The notes under the pieces: generated by a model
The model's input: the letters and a program-made list of their open reading frames with translations, nothing else
Told to the model about the DNA's origin: nothing
Database searches by the model: none
Source: Verrucomicrobiota bacterium
Lineage (GTDB): Bacteria > Verrucomicrobiota > Verrucomicrobiia > JABWAM01
NCBI GenBank assembly: GCA_023269615.1
Contig: JAHFSY010000042.1
Coordinates: 1 to 39,546 of the forward strand
Direction of reading: 5' to 3'
DNA: 39,546 nt
Shown: positions 1 to 8,508 of the stretch, one piece after another
How positions within the stretch are numbered: position 1 is the first letter of the stretch
Layout: every line of letters starts with the position of its first letter
Program-made: the position numbers and the translations under genes

Positions 1-816
1 ATGAATTTCCGTTTTCATTTTGCAACGCTCATGATTCTCCTTTTCGGAGTTGCCACGGCCTTTGCCCAGTTCGGTGGATTTGATATTGGGGACATCGTCA
101 AGGGTGGGCAGGGCGCCGCCAAGGTTGCCAAGGGCGCGGCGGGCATCGGCCTCAAGGAGGAACGCGCCATGGGCGGCTCGCTCGCCGTCGAGATCGCCGC
201 CAAACAAGGCGGCATTCTGAAGGATGAAGCGCTCACCAAGCGCGTCGCCACCATCGGCCAGGCTCTCACGCTTTATTGCACGCGTCCTGATCTCAAATTC
301 ACCTTCGCCGTGCTCGACAATCCTGGCGTGAATGCCTTCTCCGCCCCGGGCGGCTACGTGTTTGTGACGAAGGGATTGGTGGCGATGTGCAAGAACGACA
401 ACGAACTGGCCGGCGTGCTCGCCCATGAAATCGCGCACATCACCCGCCGCCATGCGCTGAAGCTCATCTCACGCAACGAAACGTTCAAGGGCCTCGGCGA
501 AATGGGCTCCGCCGCCGGCGGAAATTACACCGGCTACGACGACCTCCTCGCGGGCACACTCACGACCATCCTCGAAAAAGGATTCGACCCCGCCACCGAA
601 TTTGACGCCGACCAGCACGGCACGCTCCTCATGTACGACACCGGCTTTCCGCCCAAGACCCTGCGCGACTTCCTCGCCAAACTCAAGGCGGGTGAAGGCG
701 ATGACCGCCCCTTCTCAACCCACCCCCCCACCGGGCACCGCATCGAGCGATTGGATGAGTACATCAAGGAAAACGGGCTGGTGAAGACTGCGACAGAGAA
801 GAAGTCATCGGATTGA
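1..816 (+). CDS. Exported M48-family zinc metalloprotease
   Basis: This 271-residue protein is a probable periplasmic zinc endopeptidase of the M48 (Ste24/HtpX/BepA-like) superfamily. A signal peptide covers about residues 1-22 (hydrophobic core then AFAQ). The zinc motif HEIAH lies at residues 142-146, with catalytic Glu143, and the EFDAD segment at 200-204 supplies the third ligand Glu200. The conserved NAFSAPGGYVFV stretch before the HExxH helix is typical of the family. There are no TPR repeats, so it is a minimal secreted M48 protein like the YcaL/LoiP type, and a role in envelope protein quality control is inferred from that. The ATG is the first base of the window. The intact signal peptide argues it is the true start, but the promoter is not visible. 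Confidence 0.9.
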   Translation: MNFRFHFATLMILLFGVATAFAQFGGFDIGDIVKGGQGAAKVAKGAAGIGLKEERAMGGSLAVEIAAKQGGILKDEALTKRVATIGQALTLYCTRPDLKFTFAVLDNPGVNAFSAPGGYVFVTKGLVAMCKNDNELAGVLAHEIAHITRRHALKLISRNETFKGLGEMGSAAGGNYTGYDDLLAGTLTTILEKGFDPATEFDADQHGTLLMYDTGFPPKTLRDFLAKLKAGEGDDRPFSTHPPTGHRIERLDEYIKENGLVKTATEKKSSD

Positions 817-878
817 TTGCAGTCGAACTCAACGAGTGTGCGATTTGGTGTTTCCGCCCTCTGGTTCATGCGACGCTC

Positions 879-1023
879 CGGTAGTGGGTCATTTTGAGAA
901 ATCAAAATCCCGAGACTTGGGAACTGTAGCGGCGGCCTATGACCGCCGATGGGCGGGCGACGGTCATAGACCGCCGCTACAGAGTAAGATGTGGCTTCAA
1001 GCTCTCAAAATGACCCACTACCG
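879..1023. repeat. Nested palindromic repeat with GTAG heads
   Basis: Outer arms of 21 bp at 879-899 and 1003-1023 are perfect inverted copies containing GTAGTGGGTCATTTTGAGA. A second inverted pair lies inside at 924-945 and 961-982 (22 bp, one mismatch), with GTAG at 926-929 and CTAC at 977-980. There is no coding capacity. The GTAG head followed by a hairpin is the hallmark of REP sequences mobilised by RAYT transposases, so this looks like a composite REP (BIME-like) or small MITE. It ends 14 bp upstream of the leu -35 box. Confidence 0.8.
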
Positions 1024-1037
1024 ACTCTCCCGGAAGA

Positions 1038-1066
1038 TTGACAAACCATCCTTGCTGGTCTATATG
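1038..1066 (+). promoter_or_regulatory. Sigma70-type promoter of the leu leader
   Basis: A consensus -35 TTGACA (1038-1043) is followed by a 17-bp spacer and a -10 TATATG (1061-1066). The predicted transcription start is about 1072-1074, on or next to the ATG of the leader peptide at 1074, so the leader mRNA would have essentially no 5' untranslated region. Confidence 0.7.
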
Positions 1067-1073
1067 AGCGGCA

Positions 1074-1136
1074 ATGCAACTCATCAACGCAACCCTGCTT
1101 GCGCTTCGACTTCTGGCCCTTGGCCGGATGGGTTGA
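1074..1136 (+). CDS. leuL: Leucine-rich attenuator leader peptide of leuA
   Basis: This 20-residue ORF reads MQLINATLLALRLLALGRMG. Seven of 20 codons are Leu (CTC 1080, CTG 1095, CTT 1098, CTT 1104, CTT 1110, CTG 1113, CTT 1119), which suits sensing of charged tRNA-Leu. It lies between a strong promoter and an intrinsic terminator directly ahead of leuA. Its TGA stop (1134-1136) sits inside the antiterminator strand 1129-1140. No Shine-Dalgarno sequence is visible and the promoter predicts transcription starting at or beside the ATG, so translation is probably leaderless. The symbol is used by analogy with enterobacterial leuL. Confidence 0.8.
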   Translation: MQLINATLLALRLLALGRMG

Positions 1137-1175
1137 GTTGATTTACCCCCAAATCCCTTTTCGCAACTCAACCCA
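1129..1175 (+). promoter_or_regulatory. leu attenuator: antiterminator hairpin
   Basis: Bases 1129-1140 (TGGGTTGAGTTG) are perfectly complementary over 12 bp to 1164-1175 (CAACTCAACCCA). The 3' strand overlaps the ascending arm of the terminator (1171-1178), so the two structures exclude each other. A ribosome stalled on the Leu codons leaves 1129-1140 free and the antiterminator forms. A ribosome reaching the stop codon at 1134-1136 covers that strand and the terminator forms. This is the classical amino-acid attenuation logic, read directly from the bases. Confidence 0.8.
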
Positions 1176-1208
1176 CCGGCTCCGAAAGCTCGGTGGGTTT
1201 TTTATTTT
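1171..1208 (+). terminator. leu attenuator: intrinsic terminator
   Basis: An 8-bp perfect stem pairs ACCCACCG (1171-1178) with CGGTGGGT (1191-1198), with a 12-nt loop. It is followed by TTTTTTATTTT from 1198. It lies 40-75 bp before the leuA ATG, inside the leader transcript, and so would act as the regulated terminator. Confidence 0.85.
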
Positions 1209-1246
1209 CCACCAGCCCCACTCGAAGCCGGCAACCTGACATCACC

Positions 1247-2779
1247 ATGAACAACCACGTGCGTATCTTTGACACCACGCTGCGCGACGGCGAGCAATGC
1301 CCCGGCGCCTCCATGAACCTGCGGGAAAAACTGGAGGTTGCCCGGCAGCTTGCGCGCTTGCGCGTAGATGTCATCGAGGCCGGATTTCCTGTCATCAGCG
1401 ATGGAGATTTCGAGGCGGTGAAAACCATTGCCACGAAAATCCATGGCCCCATCATCGCGGGACTCGCGCGATGCTTGCCCAAGGACATTGATGCCGCGGC
1501 CGCGGCCGTGAAACCCGCCGGCAAAAAGGCGCGCATCCATGTCTTTCTCGGGACATCGAAAATTCATCGTGAATTCAAATTCGGCAAGGCGCAGTCGGAA
1601 ATTCTGCGGCTGGCCGTCGAGGGCGTCCAACGCGCCCGCAAACACGTGAAGGATGTGGAGTTCTCGCCTGAGGACGCTTCGCGCACGGAGCTGGATTTCC
1701 TGACGAAGATCGTCGAAGCCGCGATCTCCGCCGGCGCGACGACCATCAATATGCCCGATACCGTGGGCTACGCCACGCCCGAGCAGTACGGTCACATGTT
1801 TGCTCACGTGATCGCCAATGCAAAGGGCGCTCGGAACGTGATCTTCAGCGCGCATTGCCACAACGACCTGGGATTGGCCGCGGCCAACTCCCTGGCCGCC
1901 GTGCAGAATGGGGCGCGTCAGGTCGAGGGAACGATCAACGGTATCGGCGAACGCGCCGGCAACGTCGCGCTGGAGGAAGTCATCATGGCCATGCAGACCC
2001 GCGCCGATTACTACAAGGGCCTGCGCACGGGAATCCAGATGCGGGAAATCGTAAAGACCTCGCGCCTTGTCTCGCGCATGTGCGGGTTCCTGGTCCAGCG
2101 CAACAAGGCGATCGTCGGCGAAAACGCCTTCGCGCACGGCGCCGGGATTCACCAGGACGGCATCCTAAAAAAGCGCGAGACGTACGAGATCATGGACCCG
2201 GTGAAAATCGGCTGGGGCGTCACCGAGCTCCCCCTGACCAAGCACAGCGGACGCCACGCACTGGCCATCCGCCTGAAGCACATGGGTTACCAGCTGACCG
2301 GAGCCGAAATGGAAGCGGTTTTCACCCGTTTCAAGACGATCGGAGACAAAAAGAAATTCGTGTACGACGACGATCTGGCCACGTTGGTGGATGACCGCAT
2401 TTCCGACGTGCGTGAAATCTGGTCGTTGGATTACATCTCCGTGAGCACCGGCAACCAGACCGTCCCAACCGCCACCGTGCGCCTGAAAAAACCACGCGAA
2501 GGTGCCAAGGGCGAGGTCATCCAGGACGCCTGCACCGGCGATGGCCCCGTGGACGCGGCACTGAAAACGATTGATCGTATCACGGGAAAACGCGGCAAGT
2601 TAATGGATTACCAACTGCGCGCCGTGACCCAGGGAAAAGATGCAATTGGCGAAGTGACGATCAAAGCAGATTTCGGCAAGGGCCGGATCGTGACCGGCAA
2701 AGGTTCCTCCACCGATGTGATCGAAGCCAGCGCACGCGCCTACCTCAATGCCGTGAACCGTGCTCTGACTCAGAAATAG
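1247..2779 (+). CDS. leuA: 2-isopropylmalate synthase
   Basis: The 510-residue enzyme condenses acetyl-CoA with 2-oxoisovalerate, the first committed step of leucine synthesis. The catalytic TIM barrel carries FDTTLRDGEQ at 8-17 and the metal-binding HCHND at 203-207, and GIGERAGN at 232-239 is the signature of the family. The region after about residue 390 matches the C-terminal LeuA regulatory domain, the site of leucine feedback inhibition in the family. Length is normal for the bacterial type. The reading frame extends upstream to 1193, but that stretch is inside the terminator stem. The ATG at 1247 starts just before the conserved barrel. Expression is likely controlled by the leader peptide and attenuator at 1074-1208. 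No other leu genes follow. Confidence 0.95.
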   Translation: MNNHVRIFDTTLRDGEQCPGASMNLREKLEVARQLARLRVDVIEAGFPVISDGDFEAVKTIATKIHGPIIAGLARCLPKDIDAAAAAVKPAGKKARIHVFLGTSKIHREFKFGKAQSEILRLAVEGVQRARKHVKDVEFSPEDASRTELDFLTKIVEAAISAGATTINMPDTVGYATPEQYGHMFAHVIANAKGARNVIFSAHCHNDLGLAAANSLAAVQNGARQVEGTINGIGERAGNVALEEVIMAMQTRADYYKGLRTGIQMREIVKTSRLVSRMCGFLVQRNKAIVGENAFAHGAGIHQDGILKKRETYEIMDPVKIGWGVTELPLTKHSGRHALAIRLKHMGYQLTGAEMEAVFTRFKTIGDKKKFVYDDDLATLVDDRISDVREIWSLDYISVSTGNQTVPTATVRLKKPREGAKGEVIQDACTGDGPVDAALKTIDRITGKRGKLMDYQLRAVTQGKDAIGEVTIKADFGKGRIVTGKGSSTDVIEASARAYLNAVNRALTQK

Positions 2780-2783
2780 TTTG

Positions 2784-2840
2784 GTAGCTGCGTTCGCAAG
2801 AACGCGGCCTGGGGAGCCAAACTCTTGCGAGTTCGGCTAC
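2784..2840. repeat. GTAG-headed palindromic repeat between leuA and the esterase
   Basis: Imperfect inverted arms at 2784-2801 (GTAGCTGCGTTCGCAAGA) and 2823-2840 match at 14 of 18 positions, and GTAG/CTAC mark the ends. It fills the gap between two convergent genes and overlaps the esterase stop codon. It is probably a REP-type element that may also serve as a bidirectional terminator. Confidence 0.6.
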
Positions 2841-3697
2841 AAATACCGCGCAAACCACTCCCAACCCATGTTGTAAAAATCCACGGACGTCGTGTGGGTC
2901 AGATCGGGTTCGTGATGAAGGGCCTTGATGCCGGGGAGGCGATTCCACACGGCGCGGATGGCATCGGGCGGGCAGGTGAAATCCTTGCCCCCGCTGCTCA
3001 CGAGGGTCGGAGCTTTCAACAGCGGGGCGAGATTCACGGGGTCGAAGTAATCGAATGTGTTAAGAAACACCGGATCGCCTACCAAGTCGGGACAGCTTTT
3101 GTATGCGACGTTGTGACGAAAATCGCAGAGGAAGGGAACGTGGGAAACGACCGCCTTCACGCGGGGATCAATCCCGCCGACGGAAAGCACAATGCCCCCG
3201 GCCTGGCTGGTCCCGTGCAAACCGATGCGATTCGGATCCACATCGTGACGGGTCAGCAGATAATCCACCCCGCGCATCATGTCTGCGTACGCGCCCTGGT
3301 AATAAAATCCCTCGGGGTTGTGTTTACCGTGATTGACCCAAGCTTTTTCCGCCCCAGGCTGCACTTTCCAGAGCTCGGCCGATTCACCCTGTCCCCTCGG
3401 ATAAACCTGCAGGATGATGTAGCCGCGCTGGCATTCCGCAAGAGAGATGCTCATTCCCCATCCGCTGTAGCCGGGCGCGGTCACGATCGCCGGCAGACGG
3501 GGGCCTTTTTCCTCATCGAGGCGTGGCGAGGAAAGATACGCGCGCACCTTGACGCCATCGAGACTGCGATACGTGATGCGATGCGGGTAGTAGGAATGAG
3601 CCTTGGTGTCCGCGATCGAGATTTCCACGTCGATGGGCTCCTTCGCCAACTGTTGCCTGGTTCGATCCCAAAAGGAGTTTAATTTTACTTGATCCAT
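2837..3697 (-). CDS. CE7-type acetyl esterase (alpha/beta hydrolase)
   Basis: This 286-residue protein belongs to the acetyl xylan esterase / cephalosporin-C deacetylase (AXE1, CE7) group of alpha/beta hydrolases. The RGQGES motif of CE7 is at 101-106. The nucleophile elbow GTSQAG at 162-167 gives Ser164, where the family usually has GxSQGG. A plausible catalytic Asp239 lies in GGKDF and a His near 268 in LTHTT. No signal peptide is seen, so it is probably cytoplasmic and acts on imported acetylated oligosaccharides or other small esters. It follows purQ on the same strand after 36 bp, so it may be co-transcribed with the purine genes, which is an odd pairing. Its substrate cannot be told from sequence. 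Confidence 0.85.
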   Translation of the reverse strand: MDQVKLNSFWDRTRQQLAKEPIDVEISIADTKAHSYYPHRITYRSLDGVKVRAYLSSPRLDEEKGPRLPAIVTAPGYSGWGMSISLAECQRGYIILQVYPRGQGESAELWKVQPGAEKAWVNHGKHNPEGFYYQGAYADMMRGVDYLLTRHDVDPNRIGLHGTSQAGGIVLSVGGIDPRVKAVVSHVPFLCDFRHNVAYKSCPDLVGDPVFLNTFDYFDPVNLAPLLKAPTLVSSGGKDFTCPPDAIRAVWNRLPGIKALHHEPDLTHTTSVDFYNMGWEWFARYL

Positions 3698-3733
3698 AAG
3701 AATGTCGCCGACGGCGTCCCCCCCCTTGGAATA

Positions 3734-4468
3734 TCATCCCTTGCTCAAGACGACCGATTCTTTCCTTCCTGTTCCATGATTCATGATCCATGAAATGATT
3801 GATTCGAAAATCACTTTTCCGTCCTCGGAGCCGAGGATGGATTCGCTGGCTCGTTCGGGGTGCGGCATCATGCCGAGCACGTTGCCCGACCTGTTCGTGA
3901 TGCCGGCGATGTTTTCAAGCGAGCCGTTTGGGTTGGCTTCGTCCGTTGTCTTTCCCATCCCATCGCAATAACGAAAAGCCACCTGCCCGTTCCTGTTCAA
4001 CTCAGAGAGAGTGGATGTATCAGCGAAATAATTCCCCTCGCCGTGCGCGATCGGGATTCGAAGGACCTGGCCCTCCTGCGCCTTGCACGTGAATGGCCCC
4101 GACGCGTGCTCCACGCGCAAATGGACTGACTCGCATTGGAATTTCAGCCTGCGGTTGCGCTGCATCGCACCCTGGAGGAGTCCCGCTTCGAGTAGAATTT
4201 GAAAGCCATTGCAAATGCCGATCACGATCCCGCCCGCGGCAGCAAACTTTTTCACCGCGGTCATCATGGGGGCAAAGCGCGCAATGGCCCCACACCGCAG
4301 ATAATCGCCGTACGAAAAACCGCCGGGCACCATCACGCAATCCGCGCCCTGAAGATCTTCATCCTTGTGCCAGAGATAGAATGCCTCATGGCCCATCACG
4401 CGGCGGATGACGTGGATGCAATCCTGGTCGCAGTTTGAGCCGGGAAACTGGACGACGCCGAATTTCAT
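3734..4468 (-). CDS. purQ: Phosphoribosylformylglycinamidine synthase, glutaminase subunit
   Basis: The 244-residue class I glutamine amidotransferase releases ammonia from glutamine for the PurL-catalysed conversion of FGAR to FGAM in purine synthesis. It has the oxyanion-side segment [15 protein letters not shown] at 49-63, nucleophile Cys86 in GICNGFQ, and the catalytic His/Glu in the PHPER segment near the C-terminus. The small-subunit architecture fits the PurS/PurQ/PurL complex rather than the large fused enzyme, and purS lies just upstream. The frame is open to 4573, but the extra residues come from a palindromic repeat and are basic, low-complexity sequence. The ATG at 4468 gives the canonical [13 protein letters not shown] start. 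No purL is in the window. Confidence 0.95.
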   Translation of the reverse strand: MKFGVVQFPGSNCDQDCIHVIRRVMGHEAFYLWHKDEDLQGADCVMVPGGFSYGDYLRCGAIARFAPMMTAVKKFAAAGGIVIGICNGFQILLEAGLLQGAMQRNRRLKFQCESVHLRVEHASGPFTCKAQEGQVLRIPIAHGEGNYFADTSTLSELNRNGQVAFRYCDGMGKTTDEANPNGSLENIAGITNRSGNVLGMMPHPERASESILGSEDGKVIFESIISWIMNHGTGRKESVVLSKG

Positions 4469-4496
4469 GCGCACACGCTTCCGATCGCTTTTATTT

Positions 4497-4573
4497 TTGT
4501 GGTTCTTGCGCCTCTTCGCGGCAAATTCCATTCGGGCAGGAGGATCAGCCGCAAAGAGGCGCAAGAGACACAA
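4497..4573. repeat. Imperfect palindrome between purS and purQ
   Basis: The 26-nt arms at 4497-4522 and 4548-4573 are inverted copies with about four mismatches, built on TTGCGCCTCTT(T)CGCGGC. The same wording (CGCCTTTGCG, TTGCGCG) recurs in the palindrome at 11174-11340, so both probably belong to one dispersed repeat family. A hairpin here could tune purQ expression relative to purS. Confidence 0.6.
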
Positions 4574-4598
4574 AAGGAACCCCGGATGACACCGGCGT

Positions 4599-4841
4599 TC
4601 ATTTCTCCAGCTCCAGCCGGTAGTCCTCGATCACGGGATTGGAAAGGAGGTCCTTGCAAATGCCGTCCAGCTTCTGGCGGGTGAGCTCAAGGTTTTCGCC
4701 CGAAATGTCGAGCTCGATGTATTTGCCGACGCGCGCTTCGCTCACACATTGCATGCCGAGTTGTTGGATGGCGTTGGCGACCACCTTGCCCTGTGGATCG
4801 AGGACTGTTTTCTTGGGTGTTACAACAATACGGGCCTTCAT
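4599..4841 (-). CDS. purS: Phosphoribosylformylglycinamidine synthase subunit PurS
   Basis: This 80-residue protein is the small structural subunit that docks PurQ onto PurL and supports ammonia transfer during FGAM synthesis. It starts [18 protein letters not shown] and contains the family pattern V.NAIQQLG near 23-30, VGKYIELD near 39-46, and a C-terminal helix ending [12 protein letters not shown]. Its length is the usual 80-85 residues. The ORF is open upstream to 4877, but those 12 extra residues are not part of the fold. It lies 32 bp after the response regulator and 130 bp before purQ on the same strand. Confidence 0.93.
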   Translation of the reverse strand: MKARIVVTPKKTVLDPQGKVVANAIQQLGMQCVSEARVGKYIELDISGENLELTRQKLDGICKDLLSNPVIEDYRLELEK

Positions 4842-4873
4842 GGGGAGGATGCTTGCATGATCCGGATCCCACT

Positions 4874-5257
4874 TCAAGCCTTCAACGCCCGCTTCACCGC
4901 GACAATCACATTTTCAAGATCGGTGTCCTTGCTCACATATCCGGAGGCGCCGTAATGAAGCGCTGTCTGCATCAGATTTTCCTCGTATCCCGATCCCGTC
5001 AGCATCACGACATGGATCTGCGGATGGGCGGCCTTGATTCGTTGCAGAAAGGTGAGCCCGTCCTCGTTGGGCAACCGGATATCGAGGAGAACGGCGTCCA
5101 CGTGGTCCTGCTCCATGATCTTTTCGGCATCCATGGTGTTGCCCGCGCCGGACACCCTGAAGCCCTCCTCCTCGAGAAATTCCCGCGTCATCTCGATGAT
5201 CATCGACTCGTCATCCACGACGAGGACATGCTTCTTGGGTTTTTTCAGGAAGGACAT
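4874..5257 (-). CDS. Stand-alone response-regulator receiver protein (CheY-like)
   Basis: This 127-residue protein is a single REC domain with no output domain. The acidic pocket is Asp15/Asp16, the phosphoacceptor is Asp59 in LLDIRLP, and the conserved Thr87 (MLTGSG) and Lys110 (SKDT) are present, so it should be phosphorylatable. No histidine kinase is nearby. It is the first gene of a same-strand run that continues with purS (32 bp), purQ and an esterase. That placement may be incidental. Its partner could be a distant kinase, and its output probably works by protein-protein contact. Confidence 0.9.
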   Translation of the reverse strand: MSFLKKPKKHVLVVDDESMIIEMTREFLEEEGFRVSGAGNTMDAEKIMEQDHVDAVLLDIRLPNEDGLTFLQRIKAAHPQIHVVMLTGSGYEENLMQTALHYGASGYVSKDTDLENVIVAVKRALKA

Positions 5258-5262
5258 GGTCG

Positions 5263-5388
5263 TCAGGCGGAGGTTGGCGGGGGATTGAGCCGCCGCGCGA
5301 TTTCGAGGATTTCCAATTCAGATTTCATCGGTGGAGGGTTCCTGATGTCCGCAACGTAAACCCCTTTCCTGTTTTTTTCAACAACCAC
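5263..5388 (-). CDS. Possible small protein upstream of the response regulator
   Basis: This reading frame ends at a TGA 5 bp before the response-regulator start. Its last about 41 residues (from a GTG at 5388; a TTG at 5403 is an alternative) read like a real protein: VVVEKNRKGVYVADIR, then PPP, then an amphipathic LEILEIARRL segment. No ATG and no convincing ribosome binding site precede it. Upstream of 5403 the frame runs into squalene-hopene cyclase antisense sequence. I do not recognise the protein. It may be a small conserved ORF or chance. Confidence 0.25.
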   Translation of the reverse strand: MVVEKNRKGVYVADIRNPPPMKSELEILEIARRLNPPPTSA

Positions 5389-5469
5389 GCTTGATTTCTT
5401 CAAGCATAAATTCGACAGGCGGCGGGAAATGCTGTTGACAGCAAGCTCCTCTCCCGCAAACCCTTGGGG

Positions 5470-7401
5470 ATGCTGGAACAAGTCAAACGCGCCCAGGAGC
5501 GGATTCGCGACTGGCTGCTCGGTCAGCAACATCCGGAAGGTTACTGGGTGGCCGAGTTGCAGGGCGACACCATCCTGGAAACCGAGTACGCCATCTACCT
5601 GCACTACATGGGGTGGGGCGAAGCGGACACCTACCGTCGGCTTGCCAATTACGTCCTCACCCAGCAGAACCAGGAAAACGGCTGGGGCATCCACCCGGGC
5701 GCGCCCACGGACATCAGCGCCTCGGTCAAGGCTTACATCCTCCTCAAGCTCGCCGGCCACGATGTGAATTCGGAGCTAATGACGAAGGTCCGCGAGAACA
5801 TTCTTCGCCATGGAGGAATCACGAAGGTGAACAGCTTCACAAAAATCTACCTCGCGCTCGTCGGCGAATTTCCGTGGGAAGGCGTGGCGGCGATCCCTCC
5901 CGAGTTGATCCTGTTCCCGAAGAATTTTTATTTCAGCATCTACTCGATGAGCGCGTGGTCACGCACCATGATCGTGCCCCTCTCCCTCGTCGAGCATGCG
6001 AAGCTCACGCGGCCGTTTCCATTCAACGTGGACGAGCTCTATGCGGGCGGCCGGGAGAACGCGAACATTCACATGTCCTGGTCGCCGAATATTTTCAGCT
6101 GGCATAATTTCTTCCTCACGTGGAACTACATCATCAAGGCGTGGCAGAAGCAGCCGATCCACCCGTTCCGCGGCACGGCGATCCGACGCTGCCATGAATG
6201 GCTCCTGGAACGGCTGAATCATTCCGACGGTCTGGGCACCATCTTCCCCGCCATGGTGAACTCCTTCTTTGCGCTCACCGCGCTCGGCTATCCACCCGAT
6301 CATCCGCTCATTCAGCGGGAGAAAAAGGAGCTCGAGCGTTTCATCATCCGCGAGGGCGACACCATGCGCCTTCAGCCCTGTTTCTCGCCGGTGTGGGACA
6401 CTGCATGGATCGTGTCCGCACTGAAGCCCGCTGGTCTTTCGGCCTCGCATCCTGCGCTCGTCAGTGCCGGCGAATGGCTGCTCTCCAAGGAAACCACCAT
6501 TGTTGGCGACTGGGCGATCAAGAACCCACAGCGCGAACCGGCGGGATGGTATTTTGAATTTCGCAACGAGTGGTACCCGGACGTGGACGACACCATCATG
6601 GTGCTGCGGGCATTGAACATGATCGAGGTGCCCAACCGCGCCGAGCTTGCGCGCGCCGTTGAGCGCGGATTCCACTGGCTTCTCGGCATGCAGTGCCGCA
6701 ATGGCGGCTGGGCGAGCTTCGACAAGGACAACGACCATTACCTTTTCACGCAGGTGCCATTTGCCGACCACAACGCAATGATCGACCCTCCCACGTCGGA
6801 CATTACCGGGCGTGTGCTCGAGTGCCTGGGCGAATTCGGTTATACCTCCGACATGCCCGAGGCTGGGCGCGCCATTGAGTTTATCAAGAAAGACCAATGT
6901 GAGGATGGATCGTGGTTTGGGCGCTGGGGTTGCAATTACATCTACGGCACGTGGCAGATTCTCGTCGGGCTGGCTGCCATTGGCGAGGATCTCAACCAGC
7001 CTTACGTGCAGCGTGGCGTGCGCTGGATGAAAAGCGTCCAGAACGAGGATGGCGGCTGGGGGGAAACGCTTGCTTCATACTCCGATGCCAACCTCAAAGG
7101 GCAGGGACCCAGCACGGCGTCGCAGACCGCGTGGGGTGTTCTCGGCCTGATCGCGGCCGGCGAATCACGCAGCCGTTCCGTCCGCCGCGGCATGGAGTGG
7201 CTTCTCAACCACCAGAACCCCGACGGCTCGTTCACCGAGACGGAGTGGACTGGAACCGGATTTCCCAAGGTCTTCTACCTCCGTTACCACTACTACCGGG
7301 CTTACTTCCCGCTCATTGCATTCAACGAGTACACCAAGGCATTCCCGCCCGAGCGAACGGAGGCAGTCCCGTCCCAGGGCAAAGCCGTTCGCAAGGCGTA
7401 A
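5470..7401 (+). CDS. shc: Squalene-hopene cyclase
   Basis: This 643-residue terpene cyclase folds squalene into hopene/hopanol, the core of membrane-stiffening hopanoids, and acts at the cytoplasmic face of the membrane. The catalytic DVDD motif falls at 371-374, nearly the same position as in the Alicyclobacillus enzyme. Several QW-type repeats are visible, including [35 protein letters not shown] and NPDGSF. Length is normal. The ATG at 5470 is preceded in frame by a TTG at 5464, which could be used instead. There is no strong ribosome binding site. ruvB and an SDR gene follow, and no squalene synthase (hpnCDE) or hopanoid-modifying genes are adjacent, so the pathway must be split across the genome. 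Confidence 0.95.
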   Translation: MLEQVKRAQERIRDWLLGQQHPEGYWVAELQGDTILETEYAIYLHYMGWGEADTYRRLANYVLTQQNQENGWGIHPGAPTDISASVKAYILLKLAGHDVNSELMTKVRENILRHGGITKVNSFTKIYLALVGEFPWEGVAAIPPELILFPKNFYFSIYSMSAWSRTMIVPLSLVEHAKLTRPFPFNVDELYAGGRENANIHMSWSPNIFSWHNFFLTWNYIIKAWQKQPIHPFRGTAIRRCHEWLLERLNHSDGLGTIFPAMVNSFFALTALGYPPDHPLIQREKKELERFIIREGDTMRLQPCFSPVWDTAWIVSALKPAGLSASHPALVSAGEWLLSKETTIVGDWAIKNPQREPAGWYFEFRNEWYPDVDDTIMVLRALNMIEVPNRAELARAVERGFHWLLGMQCRNGGWASFDKDNDHYLFTQVPFADHNAMIDPPTSDITGRVLECLGEFGYTSDMPEAGRAIEFIKKDQCEDGSWFGRWGCNYIYGTWQILVGLAAIGEDLNQPYVQRGVRWMKSVQNEDGGWGETLASYSDANLKGQGPSTASQTAWGVLGLIAAGESRSRSVRRGMEWLLNHQNPDGSFTETEWTGTGFPKVFYLRYHYYRAYFPLIAFNEYTKAFPPERTEAVPSQGKAVRKA

Positions 7402-7472
7402 CCACGCCCGTCGGAGTACGGTTCCAAGTTTTTCGGCTTTCAACTTTCCGTCTCCTGCCGCATCTTTCCGCC

Positions 7473-8495
7473 ATGCCGGAATCCAAGATTGCAGAGCGTT
7501 CGACTGTTCAAATCAAGGACGCCCCCTTCGAGCTTTCACTCCGTCCCACGGCTTTTGACGATTTCACCGGCCAGCCGAAGGTCAAGGAACGCCTTCAGAT
7601 CCTCGTCGAGGCGGCCTCCCAGCGCAAAGACACGCTCGCGCATCTTCTTCTCATCGGCCCGCCCGGCCTCGGCAAGACCACTCTCGCCAACATCCTCGCC
7701 AAGGCGATGGGCGGCAACCTGAAGTCCACCAGCGGGCCCGTCATTGAGAAAGCCGGCGACCTCGCCGGGCTCCTCACCACGCTTGAGGAGGGCGATGTGC
7801 TCTTCATTGATGAAATCCATCGCCTCCAGAAAACCATCGAGGAATATCTTTATCCCGCGATGGAGGATTTCAAACTCGACATCATCATCGACTCCGGGCC
7901 CAACGCCCGTTCGGTGCGCCTCAACCTTCCGCACTTCACCCTGATCGGCGCGACCACTCGCAGCGGCCTGCTCAGCTCACCGCTCCTTTCGCGTTTTGGG
8001 GTTCCCTACCGCCTCGATTATTACACCGCCGAGGATTTGCAGAAGGTGATCCTGCGCTCGGCCCGTATCATGAACGCCGACATCGAGCCCGAGGGTGCAT
8101 TTGAGATCGCTCGCCGCTCGCGCGGCACACCCCGAATCGCCAACAACCTCCTCCGCATTACGCGCGAATACGCCCAGGTGCGCGCCGGCAACAGGATCAC
8201 AAAGGACGCCAGCCACGCCGCGCTCACCATGTGGGGGATTGACGAGGACGGGCTCGACGAGATGGACAAGCGCCTTCTCGAAACCCTGCTCCACAAATTC
8301 GATGGCGGCCCCGTGGGCATCGGTTCCCTCGCCGTGGCCGCAGCCGAGGAACCCGGCACCATCGAGGAAGTGTACGAGCCATTCCTGATCCAGGAAGGCT
8401 ACCTGCGCCGCACCCCCCAGGGCCGCGTCGCCACCGAACTCGCCTACAAAAAACTCGGCCTCAAATCCAAAAAAACACCCGACCTCTTCGGGTAG
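7473..8495 (+). CDS. ruvB: Holliday junction branch-migration helicase RuvB
   Basis: The 340-residue AAA+ motor drives branch migration with RuvA. The Walker A motif GPPGLGKTT is at 62-70, Walker B with the RuvB-specific DEIHR follows near 110, and sensor segment GATTRSG and the SRFG segment come after. The C-terminal winged helix ends with RTPQGR.AT.LAY, all typical. Length matches the family. The frame is open far upstream inside shc. The ATG at 7473 gives the standard N-terminus leading into [12 protein letters not shown]. No ruvA or ruvC lies in the window. The gene starts 71 bp after shc and is followed 13 bp later by the SDR gene. Confidence 0.97.
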   Translation: MPESKIAERSTVQIKDAPFELSLRPTAFDDFTGQPKVKERLQILVEAASQRKDTLAHLLLIGPPGLGKTTLANILAKAMGGNLKSTSGPVIEKAGDLAGLLTTLEEGDVLFIDEIHRLQKTIEEYLYPAMEDFKLDIIIDSGPNARSVRLNLPHFTLIGATTRSGLLSSPLLSRFGVPYRLDYYTAEDLQKVILRSARIMNADIEPEGAFEIARRSRGTPRIANNLLRITREYAQVRAGNRITKDASHAALTMWGIDEDGLDEMDKRLLETLLHKFDGGPVGIGSLAVAAAEEPGTIEEVYEPFLIQEGYLRRTPQGRVATELAYKKLGLKSKKTPDLFG

Positions 8496-8508
8496 CAGGA
8501 GTGACATC

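Noticed and set aside
836..1141. 101-codon plus-strand open frame over the leu leader
   Set aside because: It runs through a palindromic repeat and across the leader in another frame. The Leu-rich 20-codon frame fits the attenuator geometry better.
1202..2152. 316-codon minus-strand open frame
   Set aside because: Antisense to leuA, whose catalytic motifs are clear.
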